Of a DNA stretch of 14,759 bases, positions 6,598-14,700 are shown piece by piece (the stretch's first letter is position 1; each line of letters begins with the position of its first letter). Source of the DNA: Bacteroidota bacterium. Its GTDB lineage: Bacteria; Bacteroidota; Bacteroidia; Flavobacteriales_D; Crocinitomicaceae. Under the pieces are notes generated by a model. That model searched no databases. It saw nothing but the letters and a program-made list of their open reading frames with translations, and was not told the DNA's origin. A program made the translations under genes and the position numbers. The DNA lies in NCBI GenBank assembly GCA_006226555.1, contig SBGS01000111.1, forward strand, positions 1-14,759, given 5' to 3'.

Positions 6598-7996
6598 AAT
6601 AGTTGCGGTAATCGTTCCATAGGAAACTTCGAATCCCTGCAACCGCTCGATAACTCATTTCGGAAGCCTGAGCATTGTATGTGAAATGGTTTTCAGCAAA
6701 AGCGTTTAGCCTACCATTCTTGAGTAATTGGTACGAGAATGAAAGAACTACTCTCATTGTGTTTTGTTGAACTCCCTGTCCTATGAAGTGGCCATATTCC
6801 ATGGGTCTGTTAACATAGCTCTGATAGATATTTCCCCCGTAGGAAATACCATCTTTATCATCACCCTGAAGCACATAAGATGCAAAGAGCTTACCCAGGA
6901 ACTTCTCCTTTTGATATTTTAATTCCCCCAAAAGTTCCATGAAATTGGAGCCTAATGGATGCCCTAATGGATGCCCTTGATTTCCATAATTGAATTCATC
7001 TGAAACATGAGAGAAAGTATATGGCCGAACAAAATTATACTCTAATCGGTAAAACAGCTTATCTGATAACAATCTGCCCTTTACTCCGAGCTGAACCCCA
7101 AATTTGTTGGCCCACCATCCGCTTTTTGCGCGCAATTCAGTTAATGAAAATTCATCTATTACGAATTGCCCGTACACCATATGTTTATCAAATCGGGCAC
7201 TCATGTCCAACCCCATGATCACGTTGTCTGATGATCCCAAAGAATACTCCTGTGGGCGGTAGAAAATGATCGGGTTTAAATATTCTGCATCAAACCCTCT
7301 GTTCAAGTTTGTATCAACCGGTTGAAAAATAACACTTTCAAAAACGCCAATATTCAACCAATCCGTTGCATTGAATGAGAGGTGATGGGTGGCACCAAAC
7401 TTACTCTCCCAATTGCTTACTGCACCTTCTCTCAGGAACTGATACATTACATTGTATTCAACCCTCCAGAAGTGTGAACGAATAAGTGCAAAAGGATAAG
7501 AAGTACCATAGTCGCTTAAGAGTAAGGATCTTGAACCTTCGCCAAGGAAGTTATGATCCAGACCAGCTTGAAAATTGAAGAACTTATTGGGCGTAAAACT
7601 CACTCTCGATCTAACATCGGTATATGCATATCCATCCGGATCAGTGTATCGTAAAAATGTTCTGGGAATAAGCGGATTACCATTGCCATAACCTTGTACG
7701 GCGGCTAATCTAATGTGCCATGTTGGTGCAGGAGTGAAATCAATTTCAAGTCCTAATCCCGACCTAAAGGCAAAAGAAGTATCATAGGACGCATTCAGGT
7801 CCCCAATCGCACTTAAACTGATCTTGCGCTCGAACAAACGGTTGTTGTTCAGCACTGGCTTTAGGGATGTATGCGAGGTTAAAGTATTGTGATAAACTGA
7901 ATCTGCCGGTAATTCCTCGAAAAGATACCCCAAGGTGCCCTGACCGTGAACATAAGTGGTCAATAGAATAGCTGATATGTAGAGATACCTTAACAC
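6596..7996 (-). CDS. Wzi/RemB-like outer-membrane beta-barrel protein, copy 2
   Basis: A 466-residue exported barrel protein with a signal peptide (MLRYLYISAILLTTYVHGQG, cleavage near residues 18-19) and repeating amphipathic strands. The segment NFLGEGSRSLLLSDYGTSYP (149-168) is the hallmark of Bacteroidota proteins annotated as capsule assembly Wzi family or gliding-motility RemB. Later family marks are VYGQFVIDEF, WWANKFGVQLG and HPLGSNFMELL. Wzi proteins hold capsular polysaccharide at the surface; RemB is an outer-membrane protein affecting gliding in Flavobacterium. Which role applies here cannot be read. The start is GTG, its G shared with the last base of the TAG stop of the upstream paralog (7996), so expression is coupled. 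It ends within the bidirectional terminator. Confidence 0.85.
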   Translation of the reverse strand: MLRYLYISAILLTTYVHGQGTLGYLFEELPADSVYHNTLTSHTSLKPVLNNNRLFERKISLSAIGDLNASYDTSFAFRSGLGLEIDFTPAPTWHIRLAAVQGYGNGNPLIPRTFLRYTDPDGYAYTDVRSRVSFTPNKFFNFQAGLDHNFLGEGSRSLLLSDYGTSYPFALIRSHFWRVEYNVMYQFLREGAVSNWESKFGATHHLSFNATDWLNIGVFESVIFQPVDTNLNRGFDAEYLNPIIFYRPQEYSLGSSDNVIMGLDMSARFDKHMVYGQFVIDEFSLTELRAKSGWWANKFGVQLGVKGRLLSDKLFYRLEYNFVRPYTFSHVSDEFNYGNQGHPLGHPLGSNFMELLGELKYQKEKFLGKLFASYVLQGDDKDGISYGGNIYQSYVNRPMEYGHFIGQGVQQNTMRVVLSFSYQLLKNGRLNAFAENHFTYNAQASEMSYRAVAGIRSFLWNDYRNY

Positions 7997-9537
7997 TAGA
8001 ATATGTATGATCGATTTCTGATTGCTGTTTTAAGTCCGGCCGAAATGAAGGTGGTATTTCGGAAAGTATTCTCACTTCTGTATGTTAGTTGTCCAAAAGC
8101 ACAGAGATTCATTTTTTTATTAAATCGATATCCGACCTCAATACTTGTCAGAAATACCGCTGAGAAACCTTTGGCATTTTGAGGAACGGTATAACCTAAT
8201 AAAGGAGTTCCTGGTTGAGCATCGCGATCAGAATAATCGACTATAAGTTCCGAATAGATCCGACTTTTCTCGTACGCGATTTTTGTAAATATTTCACGAA
8301 ATCCATTGCCCAGTACATGTGCTAAGGGCATATTGTAATGTGAATAATTTAAGCGTGTATTTTCGCGATTCTCGTAGAAATGTGACGGTATCGTATTGAA
8401 TTCAAGTTGAAGCATTAACTGTTGGACTCCAAAGAAATCAAATCCCTTGTAACCAATCTGACCACCAAGGTCATCAAACTGAAGGTCATCAATTACTATT
8501 TGACCATAAATGAGATGGTTTTTAAAACGATTGACAACAAGATTCAATCCTCGAATGGAGTTCAGCTCCTTTCTATCAGGTTGAAGAATGGAACTCATAA
8601 ACGGTACGGGCAAATAACTGATTGCCGGGGAATAATAACTTGTGATGGAATCCCCTCTATTCCATTGATTACCTTCAAAAAAACTAATACCCACTCCCTC
8701 AAATGGTTGAAAAGTGATATAGTTCATACTGAAACCTTTGGACTCGTAGTAGGCCTCGGCACTGCTGGTATAAACCCTTCGCATCAGGTTGAGGTGGCGT
8801 GAACGTTGATGGCTTACTTTCCAGCGCTTACCAATTTGCCAATCAACCTTAAGAAATGGAGCATTTCCGTTGGTATTTCCTTTCAAAAGAGAATGTTGGC
8901 CTTCTCCTATAAAATGGCTGGTATTTCCGGCGCTTAATAAAATGTTTTTATGTGGTCGATATGCGAGATATCCAACCGCAAAGGCATAATCAAAACCATC
9001 TGTCTTGAAGGGTTTGGTTCGAGCTTCTCCCGGAATAACGGCATTTACTTGAGCGTAACCCAGGGCACTCGGATATAGCTCGCCATGTTGTGCATAATAG
9101 ATGCTTTGATATTCTGTAAATCGAGCTTGATTTTCGTGAAATTCAGTGCTAAAGCTGAAGTTGTTTCCTATATCACCTTCGACGAAAACACCACGCGTGT
9201 TCATGAATAACTTTCGGTCATTGGTGTCTGAAAGATCTCGTCCTATGCGAAGGTCAGCAATTGGAGAAATATTGATGGAGTAATTATCTCCCTTGATCTC
9301 AAATAAATGCTTTTTGAAGAGAATTTCAGTAAGTGTGTAATATTGCTTTGAGGAATCACGAATGGTATGGATCAAATCATATTCGCCCTCATTTTTAGGA
9401 TATTGTCCGTCAGGAAAATAATTAGAGCTGTATCGCGTCAGCTGATCTTTGTAGAAATCTGAAAGGTGTATAAAATTTTGCTGGGCTATCGAGCTCAGGT
9501 AAAATAAAGTCAGTGATAAGAACAGAAAAATTCTCAT
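7996..9537 (-). CDS. Wzi/RemB-like outer-membrane beta-barrel protein, copy 1
   Basis: A 513-residue exported barrel with signal peptide MRIFLFLSLTLFYLSSIAQQ (cleavage after about residue 18). It is paralogous to the next gene, aligning through HFIGEGQHSLLKG (208-220) with NFLGEGSRSLLLS, YGQIVIDDLQF with YGQFVIDEFSL, and NMPLAHVLGNGF with GHPLGHPLGSNF. It has a longer N-terminal part of about 60 residues. This N-terminal region, plus the ADLRIGRDLSDTNDRKLFMN stretch, starts the barrel. The role is probably outer-membrane assembly or retention of surface polysaccharide, or gliding-related (family knowledge plus inference). The ATG overlaps the cysQ stop as ATGA (9534-9537), so all three genes are coupled. 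There is no recognisable substrate-specific motif. Confidence 0.85.
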   Translation of the reverse strand: MRIFLFLSLTLFYLSSIAQQNFIHLSDFYKDQLTRYSSNYFPDGQYPKNEGEYDLIHTIRDSSKQYYTLTEILFKKHLFEIKGDNYSINISPIADLRIGRDLSDTNDRKLFMNTRGVFVEGDIGNNFSFSTEFHENQARFTEYQSIYYAQHGELYPSALGYAQVNAVIPGEARTKPFKTDGFDYAFAVGYLAYRPHKNILLSAGNTSHFIGEGQHSLLKGNTNGNAPFLKVDWQIGKRWKVSHQRSRHLNLMRRVYTSSAEAYYESKGFSMNYITFQPFEGVGISFFEGNQWNRGDSITSYYSPAISYLPVPFMSSILQPDRKELNSIRGLNLVVNRFKNHLIYGQIVIDDLQFDDLGGQIGYKGFDFFGVQQLMLQLEFNTIPSHFYENRENTRLNYSHYNMPLAHVLGNGFREIFTKIAYEKSRIYSELIVDYSDRDAQPGTPLLGYTVPQNAKGFSAVFLTSIEVGYRFNKKMNLCAFGQLTYRSENTFRNTTFISAGLKTAIRNRSYIF

Positions 9538-10334
9538 TCTGAAAGCAACGGTTTGGTTTTGGCCATAAATGGAGGATTGTACAAGGAAGGCTTGTTGTAT
9601 CTCATTCTACTGTTGTCTTCAATTTGAACGACTCTTCCTCCGACACTTTGCATGATAGCATCACCGGCTGCAATATCCCACTCCATCGTTGGTCCGAATC
9701 GGGTATATAGATCCGCCTTTCCCTCCACAATATCGAAGAATTTTAATGCAGAACCCTTCATAATGAAGCGAATCTCACCAAATTGACGTTCGAGCTCTCT
9801 GATTAATTTAAATCCTGATCCATGTCGATAACTTCGAGAGCAAATTACACTTAGAGGATTATTGAGAGTCGTTTTAGGTTGAATTTCAATCCAATTTTCA
9901 GGAGTTTTATAATCCTCATAATTGAGTACAAAAGCCCCTTTCTTAGGCAAACCAAATAAGATGCGTTCATTTACTGGATCTCCGACCGCACCAAAAGTAG
10001 GCATGCCATTTTCTATTAGAGCTACGTTGATTGCAAACTCGTCGTTTTGAGCGAGAAACATCTTAGTGCCGTCAAGTGGGTCCACGCACCAGAAGGATTC
10101 CCAATGAGCTCGGTCCTCGTATTCAGGAATTTCGTGTTCTTCACACATGATTGGAATACCAATCGGGGATAGTATTTCTACAATTCTATTGGAAGATTCG
10201 AGATCGGCTTTAGTAACTGGAGAACCATCTTCTTTGGAAAACACATCTATCGGTGTTCGATAGTATTGCATAAGTATTTTCGAACCCTCAATGATCGCTT
10301 CAAAAGCCGCTATGTGGTGACGGTCCAAATTCAC
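9534..10334 (-). CDS. cysQ: 3'(2'),5'-bisphosphate nucleotidase CysQ (inositol monophosphatase superfamily)
   Basis: CysQ hydrolyses 3'-phosphoadenosine 5'-phosphate (PAP) to AMP, clearing a by-product of sulfate assimilation and sulfotransferases. Superfamily marks are SKEDGSPVTKADLESS, the metal-binding glutamates CEEHEIPEY, WCVDPLDGTKMF (DPLDGT metal site) and MEWDIAAGDAIM. I take the GTG at 10334 as start, giving 266 residues beginning VNLDRHHIAAFEAIIEGSKI, which aligns well with E. coli CysQ's start. An in-frame ATG at 10379 would add 15 hydrophobic residues (MNGFFVLFLY...) but lies in the loop of the upstream gene's terminator. A TATATTTG box (10354-10347) also falls between the two. 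It leads the two Wzi-like genes with an ATGA overlap. Assignment to CysQ rather than another IMPase is likely but not proved. Confidence 0.88.
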   Translation of the reverse strand: MNLDRHHIAAFEAIIEGSKILMQYYRTPIDVFSKEDGSPVTKADLESSNRIVEILSPIGIPIMCEEHEIPEYEDRAHWESFWCVDPLDGTKMFLAQNDEFAINVALIENGMPTFGAVGDPVNERILFGLPKKGAFVLNYEDYKTPENWIEIQPKTTLNNPLSVICSRSYRHGSGFKLIRELERQFGEIRFIMKGSALKFFDIVEGKADLYTRFGPTMEWDIAAGDAIMQSVGGRVVQIEDNSRMRYNKPSLYNPPFMAKTKPLLSE

Positions 10335-10346
10335 TTTGTTTTCTTT

Positions 10347-10354
10347 CAAATATA
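10347..10354 (-). promoter_or_regulatory. Candidate -7 box for the cysQ operon
   Basis: The minus strand reads TATATTTG, an exact match to the Bacteroidota -7 consensus TAnnTTTG, 12 bp before the GTG at 10334. No TTG at the usual -33 spacing is seen. The leader would be only about six bases, so the box is plausible but weak evidence by itself; it mainly supports the downstream GTG start. Confidence 0.35.
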
Positions 10355-10364
10355 GGAACAAAAC

Positions 10365-10390
10365 AAAAAAGCCGTTCATTGAACGGCTTT
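10365..10390 (-). terminator. Intrinsic terminator of the T9SS-protein gene
   Basis: Positions 10368-10377 (aaagccgttc) pair perfectly with 10381-10390 (gaacggcttt) over 10 bp with an att loop. On the minus strand the stem is followed by a T run (complement of the A run 10365-10370), 25 bp after the stop at 10415. The ATG at 10377-10379 sits in its loop region. Confidence 0.9.
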
Positions 10391-10414
10391 CCTGTTAATT
10401 AATATTTATATCGA

Positions 10415-11140
10415 TCAATGACGAATGATGATCTTCTTGTTCACAGCTCGACCATTACTAGGTTCAACAATAACAAAGTAGATTCCATTTCTGAATGAAG
10501 AAACGTTTACTTTTTTCGAAGATGTGAAAGATTCAGTGAATACAACATTACCCAATACATCTACAATACGTACTGTACCGTTTTGCCCTTCACCTGCTTT
10601 TATAGAAACATAATCTGTGGCAGGATTTGGACTAACACTAACGCTCACCTCAGGTGAAATTGTTGGAGCGTCAAGTACAAATGTGATCTCAACATCAACT
10701 GAATCAAGATAGCTACCACCATCTTCGTGCACATAATAACGATAAGTCACAGTTCCAGGATTTGCAGCATCCGGTGTAACGTATGTGTCCAGTAACTGGT
10801 GGTTACCATCAGCAATTGTTAAAGAAGTTGGTGATGTCCAAGGGTTTGTTGACATTGCACCCGCAGTAAAACAAATATCCCAGCACATGTAATCTGTCCA
10901 AGTAGCGATCTCATTAATACGCTTTCTTGTGATCTTCCATGATTTCTGAATACCAGAAATGTTCTTGATCTCAAAGTGTCTCGACACTTCATTAGCACTT
11001 GATACAGTTACCTGTAGCGGACCGTTTCCTGAAGAAAGGTCTGTCGTCATTCCCTGCTCATATATTTCTACCTCATCCTGCGCATTAACCGCAAGTCCAA
11101 GTACTAAAATTGACAAAGTTGATAGTAATATTTTTCTCAT
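10415..11140 (-). CDS. Secreted protein with T9SS type A C-terminal sorting domain
   Basis: A 241-residue protein with signal peptide MRKILLSTLSILVLGLAVNA (cleavage after residue 20) and a C-terminal T9SS type A domain (about 166-241). That domain shows VSVSPNPATDYVSI, VRIVDVLGNVVF, the NGIYFVIV strand and a basic tail VNKKIIIRH, the pattern of TIGR04183-type cargo delivered to the cell surface or medium. The mature part (21-160) is an all-beta, immunoglobulin-like domain with SRHFEIKNISG, one close cysteine pair (Cys86, Cys90 in CWDIC) and a TYRYYV strand, probably a binding or structural module. No enzyme motif is seen. It is monocistronic, with its own terminator, and lies divergent from the TlpA-like gene across 267 bp that hold a perfect inverted repeat. 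Its cargo role is unknown. Confidence 0.9.
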   Translation of the reverse strand: MRKILLSTLSILVLGLAVNAQDEVEIYEQGMTTDLSSGNGPLQVTVSSANEVSRHFEIKNISGIQKSWKITRKRINEIATWTDYMCWDICFTAGAMSTNPWTSPTSLTIADGNHQLLDTYVTPDAANPGTVTYRYYVHEDGGSYLDSVDVEITFVLDAPTISPEVSVSVSPNPATDYVSIKAGEGQNGTVRIVDVLGNVVFTESFTSSKKVNVSSFRNGIYFVIVEPSNGRAVNKKIIIRH

Positions 11141-11201
11141 ATCATTTTGTTATTATGTCTCGTAATCTACAATGATCAGAGAACCAATATACGAATTTAC
11201 A

Positions 11202-11231
11202 AACATCAGACCAAGTTTAAAGTCTGATGTT
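11202..11231. repeat. Perfect 10-bp inverted repeat in divergent intergenic region
   Basis: Aacatcagac (11202-11211) is matched by gtctgatgtt (11222-11231), separated by 10 bp. It lies 61 bp upstream of the T9SS gene start and 176 bp upstream of the TlpA-like gene. There is no T tract on either side, so it looks more like an operator for a dimeric regulator, or an mRNA leader hairpin, than a terminator. Role is inference. Confidence 0.6.
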
Positions 11232-11345
11232 GTTCAAATATTGGATTCCTTAACGGATGAGTAGCAGTCGAAATTTGGCAAATTTATCATTTAGGAATTC
11301 AAGAATAAAAAGTAGAATACAATCATCAAGGTCAAATGAATCAGT

Positions 11346-11353
11346 TAAATTTG
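11346..11353 (+). promoter_or_regulatory. Candidate -7 box for the TlpA/DUF6029/Omp28 operon
   Basis: TAAATTTG matches the Bacteroidota -7 consensus TAnnTTTG and lies 54 bp before the ATG at 11408. No clear TTG -33 element is seen at the right distance, so the call is tentative. Confidence 0.35.
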
Positions 11354-11407
11354 GAAATCAGGCAGGGTTTTTGAATTACCGGCGATATAACATTAAATTA
11401 CATCAAC

Positions 11408-11932
11408 ATGAAAAAACTATTTGGTTCACTTTTAACACTTTTTATCGCGACATCATTTGTTTCCTTTGCTCAGGATGGAGCGGTTAAGGAATCTTTGAAG
11501 AAAGTTGCTTCTGTTACCTTAAAGGATATGGACGGAAATGAGGTCAATACTGCCGATCTTGGTTTTGATGGTCCGGTTATCATAAGCTTCTGGGCGACCT
11601 GGTGTTCTCCATGTAAAAGAGAATTGAACACCATTAATGAAGTTTATGCTGATTGGCAGGAGGAAACAGGAGTGCATCTTGTTGCTGTTTCTATCGATGA
11701 CGAGCGCACAAAAAATTCTGTGCCAATGTATGTAAATGGTAAAGCATGGGAATACTTGGTTTTAATGGATACGAATAGTGATTTTAAACGTGCAATGGGT
11801 GTAAACAATGTTCCACACACGTTCTTGATCGATAAAGACGGGAACATCGTTTATTCTCACAATAATTATGCTCCTGGAGATGAAGAAGAACTCTATGAGC
11901 ACTTGTTAGAGCTCGTAGAAAAAGAGAACTAA
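11408..11932 (+). CDS. TlpA/ResA-like exported thiol-disulfide oxidoreductase
   Basis: A 174-residue periplasmic protein with signal peptide MKKLFGSLLTLFIATSFVSF (cleavage near 20-22) and one AhpC-TSA/Redoxin thioredoxin fold. Marks are LKDMDGNEVNTADL (38-51), the active-site FWATWCSPCKREL (61-73, Cys66 and Cys69), VAVSIDDER (92-100) and the cis-proline loop NNVPHTFLIDKDGNIVY (133-149, Pro136). Such proteins reduce disulfides in exported or cytochrome proteins; the partner is not read from this sequence. Both cysteines and the cis-Pro are intact, so it should be active. It leads a three-gene unit: the barrel gene follows after 35 bp and the Omp28-like gene 3 bp later. The shared theme is thioredoxin folds and paired cysteines, suggesting that the next two products are its partners (inference). 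Confidence 0.93.
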   Translation: MKKLFGSLLTLFIATSFVSFAQDGAVKESLKKVASVTLKDMDGNEVNTADLGFDGPVIISFWATWCSPCKRELNTINEVYADWQEETGVHLVAVSIDDERTKNSVPMYVNGKAWEYLVLMDTNSDFKRAMGVNNVPHTFLIDKDGNIVYSHNNYAPGDEEELYEHLLELVEKEN

Positions 11933-11940
11933 ACAGGTAA

Positions 11941-11958
11941 ATACTACTTATACTACTT
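11941..11958 (+). repeat. Tandem 9-bp repeat before the barrel gene
   Basis: Atactactt is present twice head-to-tail (11941-11949, 11950-11958), followed by a partial actt, in the 35-bp spacer between the TlpA-like gene and the next start at 11968. It is AT-rich and may only be part of the translation leader. Confidence 0.4.
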
Positions 11959-11967
11959 ACTTATTTC

Positions 11968-13755
11968 ATGAAAACTAGCTTTCTCTCGCTAACAGCGTTT
12001 TTATTTGTTGCAGGTGCGTTTGCACAACAAAATGGTCCTGCGATAAACGGTAATATAGAATCGATCTTTCAATACTTGGAAGAGGATCCTGTCATTGATG
12101 CCTTGCAGCCGGAACAAAAAGGGCTGCTCAATTCGTACATGAATGTGTTCTACAATGACGGGACATTTAAAGCGGGTTTAAGACTTGAATCCTACCTCCC
12201 TCCTATACAGGGATATCCAGCAAATTTTGAAGGAACGGGATTAGGAATGCGATATGTTGGTTATCAGAATGATTTTGTAGATGTAACAATAGGTTCAATA
12301 TACGAACAGTTTGGAAGTGGTTTGGCCTTTCGAAGTTTTGAGGATAGAGCGCTGGGATATGATAACTTCCTAGATGGTGCAAGGATAATTGTAACTCCGG
12401 GAAGAGGTTTAAAAATCAAAGGTGTTTATGGTAAGCAACGCCATAAATTTTTGGATGGCAAAATCATTCATGGTGAAGGAATAGTTCGGGGAGCTGATTT
12501 AGAGTGGAACCTGAACTCTTTTCATGAAAATTGGAAGGATAAGAAATTCAATGTAACAATTGGAGCATCCTTGGTAAGTAAGTATCAAAATGATGATTTT
12601 GATGACTTGGTTTTACCAGAAAATGTTGGGGTTTACGGAGGTAGGATAAAAATGCGTTACGGGAAGTTTACATTAGACTTCGAGCACATAATTAAGGGAC
12701 AAGATCCATCGTCCGATAATGGTATGATATATAATCACGGGCATGCCACCGTTGCAAATTTTGGATATTCCAGAAAAGGATTAGGAATTATGCTCTCTGC
12801 AAAATCCGTAGACAACATGAGCTATAGATCCGACAGAGAGGAGGGCCTTCAAAATTTGCTGATCAACTTTTTACCGGCAATGAATAAAGTGCATACGTAC
12901 AACTTAGTTGCGTCCCTTTATCCTTGGGCTACCCAACCAGTAGGTGAAATTGCCTATCAGGGAGAAGTCGTTTATACAGCAAAAAAGAACGAAAAACTAT
13001 TCGGAAAGTACGGTACCACATTCAACTTTAATACATCAGCAGCTTTTGCTCCGAACAGAGATTATTCAATTTATAATCCATTAGATTCGAATGGAGTAGC
13101 GTATAGAACAGGTGTATTTGATATGAGTGACAGCCTCTATTGGTTAGATGTTAACTTTAACATCTATCGTAAACTCAACAAGAAAACGAACATTAGATTG
13201 AGTTATTTCAACATTTCCATGAATAATGACGTTAATAAGATAGCGGACTATGGTATTGGGATAATTCAATCGAATATTTGTGTTTTAGAAGTGGGCTATA
13301 AGATCAATAAAAAACATTCATTACGCGGAGAATTACAAGGTTTGTTCGTTAATAAAGTTAAAACAAAAGTTACGGCTGAGGATGGAACAACATCTTATCA
13401 GGAGGTTTTGAACGATAGAGGTAATTGGACAACTGTATTGATTGAGTATAATGTTTCTCCTCATTGGTTTTTTAGCATCATGGACCAGGTAAATATGGAG
13501 AATCAGGCGTCAGTGTATAGTGTAAATAAAATCCAGGACCCAGAAGAGATACCATACATTGATAATCTTTTTGGCATTGACATTAAACGTACAGGGGTTC
13601 ACCACTTTTATTTCTCAGTGGGATATATTAAAGAAGCCACCAGAATTTCTATAGGTTACGGAAGGCAACGTGCAGGATTGTTCTGCGTTGGAGGTATATG
13701 CAGAACGGTACCGGCTTCCAATGGTTTGACTGTATCATTCACTCAAAGTTTTTAA
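11968..13755 (+). CDS. DUF6029-like outer-membrane barrel protein
   Basis: A 595-residue exported protein with signal peptide (MKTSFLSLTAFLFVAGAFAQ, cleavage after about 19). It is mostly amphipathic beta strands (SYMNVFYNDGTFKAGLRLES, GLGMRYVGYQ, TIGSIYEQFGSGLAFRSFED) and ends in aromatic Phe after VSFTQSF, the usual barrel terminus. The EQFGSGLAFRSFEDR stretch and the C-terminal pair FCVGGIC (Cys573, Cys578) followed by RTVPASNG fit the Bacteroidota DUF6029 family as I remember it. That family often neighbours Omp28-like genes. Function is unknown; porin, surface scaffold or assembly helper are all possible. The ATG at 11968 gives a clean signal peptide. It sits between the TlpA-like and Omp28-like genes, with 3 bp to the latter. 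Confidence 0.85.
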   Translation: MKTSFLSLTAFLFVAGAFAQQNGPAINGNIESIFQYLEEDPVIDALQPEQKGLLNSYMNVFYNDGTFKAGLRLESYLPPIQGYPANFEGTGLGMRYVGYQNDFVDVTIGSIYEQFGSGLAFRSFEDRALGYDNFLDGARIIVTPGRGLKIKGVYGKQRHKFLDGKIIHGEGIVRGADLEWNLNSFHENWKDKKFNVTIGASLVSKYQNDDFDDLVLPENVGVYGGRIKMRYGKFTLDFEHIIKGQDPSSDNGMIYNHGHATVANFGYSRKGLGIMLSAKSVDNMSYRSDREEGLQNLLINFLPAMNKVHTYNLVASLYPWATQPVGEIAYQGEVVYTAKKNEKLFGKYGTTFNFNTSAAFAPNRDYSIYNPLDSNGVAYRTGVFDMSDSLYWLDVNFNIYRKLNKKTNIRLSYFNISMNNDVNKIADYGIGIIQSNICVLEVGYKINKKHSLRGELQGLFVNKVKTKVTAEDGTTSYQEVLNDRGNWTTVLIEYNVSPHWFFSIMDQVNMENQASVYSVNKIQDPEEIPYIDNLFGIDIKRTGVHHFYFSVGYIKEATRISIGYGRQRAGLFCVGGICRTVPASNGLTVSFTQSF

Positions 13756-13758
13756 GAC

Positions 13759-14700
13759 ATGAAAAAGCATTATTACATTTTCGCATTGTTGTTTTTGGGA
13801 TTGTTTGCATGCACCGAGGACATTGAAAATATTTACCCACCTTATCTGCAGTCTACTGAGCTGGATTTTTCGTTATTTCCCGGTTCCGGTGAGCAGGATT
13901 ATATTGATAACTACTGGCCTACCTTTAGTGCGAATACAAATACAGATCGAAACATTCTGATAGAAGATTACACGGGACATAAGTGTAATAACTGCCCGGA
14001 TGCAGCGATCATTGCAGAAGATCTGAAAAATAACAATCCTGGACGTGTTTTTGTTTCTTCGGTGCACACATCTCCGGAGGGAATGGGTAGTTTTCAGCAA
14101 GTTGACGCTACATATACCATTGATTTTACTTGTCCTGAAGGATTGGAGATCGGCTTGTACTTCGGATACTTGGGATGGACAGGATCGCCGTTTTGGGGTA
14201 ATCCATATGGAACCGTTAGTCGAAATAGTGCGAGTACGGGTTTCCCGGTACAAGCGAAAGATGCATGGACCAATTCTACGAATTCTTTGTTAGCTGCAAA
14301 CGATCTAAAAGTTAATATTCAAGCCGAAACAAATTACTTTACCTCTACAAATGGATTATTTGTCCATACTGAAATTGAAGTACTTGATCCAACACTTACA
14401 AATGAACTCTATACAGTAGTTCAGATCATGGAAGACACATTGGTTGGACCGCAAAAAATGCCGGATAATTCAACAAATTATACATACAAGCATCATGACA
14501 TCATGCGTGGATGCATTGATGGCAGGGCATTTGGGCAAAAACTTGATGCGGCACATTTGAATACAAATGGTAAGTATTATTACGATTACAGCTACAAGCT
14601 TCCAAGTCAGTATGATCCTGATAACATGCACCTTTTGATATATGTGCGTGATGCGAATACAGAGGAGATCTATCAGGTGATCAAGAAGAAGCTGCAGTAA
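13759..14700 (+). CDS. Omp28-family lipoprotein with thioredoxin-like CxxC domain
   Basis: A 313-residue lipoprotein: signal with lipobox LFAC (acylated Cys18), then a short linker (19-60) and an Omp28/thioredoxin-like domain. The domain starts NILIEDYTGHKCNNCPDAA (65-83) with Cys76-x-x-Cys79, followed by VFVSSVHTSPEG and an alpha/beta fold with cysteines later in FTCPEG and MRGCIDG. The C-terminal part (about 180-313) is beta-rich with TEIEVLDPTLTNELYTVVQI. Omp28-like proteins are outer-membrane-anchored in Bacteroidota; their activity is not established. The CxxC pair suggests disulfide exchange at the surface or periplasmic face (inference). The 3-bp spacing from the barrel gene implies coupling. 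The stop ends at 14700, and no terminator is visible in the 59 bp left. Confidence 0.92.
   Translation: MKKHYYIFALLFLGLFACTEDIENIYPPYLQSTELDFSLFPGSGEQDYIDNYWPTFSANTNTDRNILIEDYTGHKCNNCPDAAIIAEDLKNNNPGRVFVSSVHTSPEGMGSFQQVDATYTIDFTCPEGLEIGLYFGYLGWTGSPFWGNPYGTVSRNSASTGFPVQAKDAWTNSTNSLLAANDLKVNIQAETNYFTSTNGLFVHTEIEVLDPTLTNELYTVVQIMEDTLVGPQKMPDNSTNYTYKHHDIMRGCIDGRAFGQKLDAAHLNTNGKYYYDYSYKLPSQYDPDNMHLLIYVRDANTEEIYQVIKKKLQ

Noticed and set aside
6951..6974. Exact 12-bp tandem repeat (cctaatggatgc twice) in the second barrel gene, giving GHPLGHPLG
   Set aside because: Alignment with the paralog (NMPLAHVLGNGF) shows equal length, so it is not a recent expansion but a conserved PLxHxLG motif in repetitive codons.
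8422..8802. 126-codon plus-strand frame opposite the first barrel gene
   Set aside because: It is antisense to a well-supported exported barrel, has no family resemblance and low-complexity translation, so it is a shadow frame.
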